A stretch of DNA of 14,670 bases from Actinobacteria bacterium 13_2_20CM_68_14. Its GTDB lineage: Bacteria; Actinomycetota; Thermoleophilia; Gaiellales; Gaiellaceae. Below, piece after piece: positions 13,101-14,670 of the stretch (positions within the stretch are counted from its first letter, which is position 1; every line of letters starts with the position of its first letter). Below the pieces are notes generated by a model. The model had not been told where the DNA came from and ran no database searches. It saw nothing but the letters and a program-made list of their open reading frames with translations. The stretch is taken from assembly GCA_001914705.1 (NCBI GenBank), contig MNDB01000019.1, positions 4,352-19,021 of the forward strand, in the 5' to 3' direction. Both the position numbers and the translations under genes were made by a program.

Positions 13101-14342
13101 GTGCGTCCCCTAGCAGCGCTCTACCGCGTCATCTTCGGCTCGGAGACCGATCCGGCTCTCCGGCCAATCCTCGGCATCAACTTCGCCGGCTCGCTCGCGG
13201 GCTCGACCGTCTGGAGCTTCGTCGGGATCTGGGCGATCAAGAAGCTCGGTGCGGATCAGTCCGTGCTCGGCCTCGCCTACCTCGTCAGCGCGCTGATCGG
13301 GGTCGGGTCGGGCTACCTGGGCGGCCACCTCTCCGATCACTTCGGCCGGCGGCCACTGATCCTCATCGGCTGGATCGGCCAGACCGCGGTCGTGCTCGGT
13401 TTCCTCGCTGCCGGCACCAGCGCCACGGCCGGCCTGCTCGTTCTCTGTTTCGGCGGCCTCTTCTTCCAGATCGGCAATGCCGCCGGACAGGCGCTCGTGG
13501 CCGATCTCGTGCCTCACGATCGGCATGAGCCCGCGTACGCGGCCGTCCGGGTCGCCTCGAATCTCGGGGTCACCTTCGGCCCGCCGCTCGGCGGTCTGCT
13601 GCTCCTGCTCGGCAGCTGGAACGCGCTTTTCCTCGGCGCCGCGGCCTTCTCGGCCCTCGGCTTCGCGCTCGCCGTCCTCTTCCTGCCGGCCCGGGGCGCC
13701 TACGCGCCGGAGGAGCCGCCGAGCCGGGGCTCATTCGCTGTCATCGCCCGAGACCGGCCGTTCCTGCTCTTCCTCGTCTCCGCGGCGTTCGCCTGGCTCG
13801 TCTACGTCGCATTCGAGACGGTCCTGCCGATCTCGCTGGTCGAGTCGCACGGCTACTCGAGCTCGACCTGGGGCTTTCTTGTCGTCGTGAATCCGCTGCT
13901 CGTCACCTTCTTCCAGCTGCGGCTGACCGAACGCGTCGCGGCGGTGCCCGCGGCGGTCAAACTGGCTGTCGGGCTGCCGTTGATGGGACTGCCGTTCTTG
14001 CTCCTGTCCGTGAACGACGCGCTGCCCGTGGTGATGCTGATCCTGTTCCTGTTCGTGGTCGGCGAGATGCTCTGGGTGCCGACCTCTCAGACCGCAGTTG
14101 CGGGGCTAGCTCCGCCGGACCTTCGCGGGGCCTACATGGGGGCTTTCGGGGCGATGGGAGCGATCGGCTTCGCGCTCGCGCCCTTCATCGGCTTGCAGGT
14201 GCGACAAAGCTTCGGGGACTCCGCGGTCTGGATGCTGCAGGCCGCACTGTCGCTGGTCGCCGCCGGGACCGGCGCTGCGGCCATTCGGATCGCGCTCGGC
14301 CGCGGCCCGGAGGAGCCGGAGCCTGCCTCGGCGACCGTCTAG
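13101..14342 (+). CDS. Major facilitator superfamily transporter
   Basis: The 413-residue inner-membrane protein has about 12 hydrophobic segments in two halves, with a short charged linker at about 203-215 (PARGAYAPEEPPSRG). The loop between helices 2 and 3 carries the MFS signature GGHLSDHFGRRPLI. A second landmark is VASNLGVTFGPPLGGLL, corresponding to the helix 5 motif of drug:H+ antiporters, so an efflux role is likely; the substrate cannot be told. The frame is open further upstream to 12933, but that extension is Arg-rich and antisense to the remnant. The GTG at 13101 gives a normal MFS N-terminus and sits 6 bases after a -10-like CAGTCT. The aminotransferase starts 23 bases after its stop, with its own promoter. 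Confidence 0.9.
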   Translation: MRPLAALYRVIFGSETDPALRPILGINFAGSLAGSTVWSFVGIWAIKKLGADQSVLGLAYLVSALIGVGSGYLGGHLSDHFGRRPLILIGWIGQTAVVLGFLAAGTSATAGLLVLCFGGLFFQIGNAAGQALVADLVPHDRHEPAYAAVRVASNLGVTFGPPLGGLLLLLGSWNALFLGAAAFSALGFALAVLFLPARGAYAPEEPPSRGSFAVIARDRPFLLFLVSAAFAWLVYVAFETVLPISLVESHGYSSSTWGFLVVVNPLLVTFFQLRLTERVAAVPAAVKLAVGLPLMGLPFLLLSVNDALPVVMLILFLFVVGEMLWVPTSQTAVAGLAPPDLRGAYMGAFGAMGAIGFALAPFIGLQVRQSFGDSAVWMLQAALSLVAAGTGAAAIRIALGRGPEEPEPASATV

Positions 14343-14351
14343 CCCTGCTCG

Positions 14352-14357
14352 TACACT
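14352..14357 (+). promoter_or_regulatory. Candidate -10 box for the aminotransferase gene
   Basis: TACACT (TANNNT) is followed by 8 bases and the ATG at 14366. A G/A-rich stretch GGGGGAA abuts the ATG, too close to work as a normal Shine-Dalgarno, which favours a leaderless start. Confidence 0.45.
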
Positions 14358-14365
14358 CGGGGGAA

Positions 14366-14670
14366 ATGGAGACGATCTCGTTCGCCCGCGGTGTACCCGC
14401 CCCGGAGCTCCTGCCGGTCGAGGAGCTCGCCGATTGCGCCAAGACCGCGATCGAGCGCGGCGGCGCGGCCGCACTGCTCTACGGCCACACGCTCGGCTAT
14501 CAGCCGCTGCGCGAGTGGATCGGCGAGCGGCACGGCGTCGATCCGGCACGCGTGGTCGTCACGAACGGATCGCTGCAGGCCTTCCACTTCGTGCTCTCCG
14601 CGTTCCCGGGACGCGTGATCGTCGAGCGGCCGACGTACGACCGGCCCCGGAAGATCCTGAGCGCCTTCGA
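14366..14670 (+). CDS. Partial PLP-dependent aminotransferase, class I/II fold (5' end)
   Basis: The frame is open from the ATG at 14366 to the window end, 101 complete codons. METISFARGVPAPELLPVEEL is the usual N-terminal segment of fold-type I aminotransferases related to 2-aminoadipate aminotransferases and the MocR C-terminal domain. LLYGHTLGYQPLREWIGERHGV (about 42-63) is the substrate/PLP-entry region with the YG...G..PLR motif. VVVTNGSLQAFHFVL (about 69-83) contains the NGSLQA phosphate-binding turn for the cofactor. VIVERPTYDRP follows. No winged-helix domain precedes it, so it is not a MocR regulator. The active-site lysine lies beyond the window. The substrate is unknown. Confidence 0.88.
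   Translation, partial: METISFARGVPAPELLPVEELADCAKTAIERGGAAALLYGHTLGYQPLREWIGERHGVDPARVVVTNGSLQAFHFVLSAFPGRVIVERPTYDRPRKILSAF

Overview
The window is about 14.7 kb of very GC-rich, densely packed bacterial DNA. It has frequent GTG starts, few Shine-Dalgarno sequences, ATGA/TGATG gene overlaps, and an acyl-CoA carboxylase built from a fused biotin carboxylase/biotin carrier subunit plus a separate PccB-type carboxyltransferase. This suggests a high-GC actinobacterium, perhaps of the Thermoleophilia (Gaiellales/Solirubrobacterales); the rank below phylum is a guess from style, not a search. No RNA genes, CRISPR arrays, transposases or phage genes are visible.

Layout. Positions 1-548 (minus): 5' part of an unrecognised membrane-anchored protein with a Pro/Ser/Gly-rich tail, running off the window. 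701-2266 (plus): carboxyltransferase (beta) subunit of a propionyl/acyl-CoA carboxylase, ending in a large inverted repeat shared with the convergent gene. 2327-5385 (minus): a co-directional cluster, in transcription order an SLH-NlpC/P60 cell-wall hydrolase, a 35-residue membrane microprotein and a membrane-bound GGDEF/HD-GYP cyclic-di-GMP protein. 5546-7507 (plus): a 62-residue epsilon-like protein followed 3 bases later by the biotin carboxylase/biotin carrier subunit. 7513-9193 (minus): a DrrA-type ABC ATPase and its ABC-2 permease, the permease carrying a frame-breaking internal deletion. 9305-11981 (plus): sucC, a SAM-dependent methyltransferase and sucD, all overlapping end to start. 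11905-12854 (plus): a collagen-like surface protein split by a one-base frameshift, followed by a terminator. 12904-about 13040 (minus): what looks like the orphan 3' tail of an exported-protein gene. 13101-14342 (plus): MFS transporter. 14366 to the end (plus): start of a PLP-dependent aminotransferase.

How the genes fit together. The carboxylase alpha, epsilon-like and beta subunits can turn propionyl-CoA (or another short acyl-CoA) into methylmalonyl-CoA. Succinyl-CoA synthetase handles the succinyl-CoA that would arise after the epimerase and mutase, which are not in the window. The minus-strand cluster suggests a link between cell-wall remodelling and c-di-GMP, by proximity only.

Most notable signals: (i) six gene starts have a TANNNT-like -10 box 6-9 bases before the start codon and no Shine-Dalgarno, the pattern of leaderless transcripts; (ii) a microprotein of 35 residues with a clear ribosome binding site inside a small hairpin; (iii) a methyltransferase translationally coupled between sucC and sucD; (iv) two genes disrupted by indels; (v) strong inverted repeats in all three divergent intergenic regions and across two convergent stop codons. 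I did not find a convincing wholly new defence or mobile system here.
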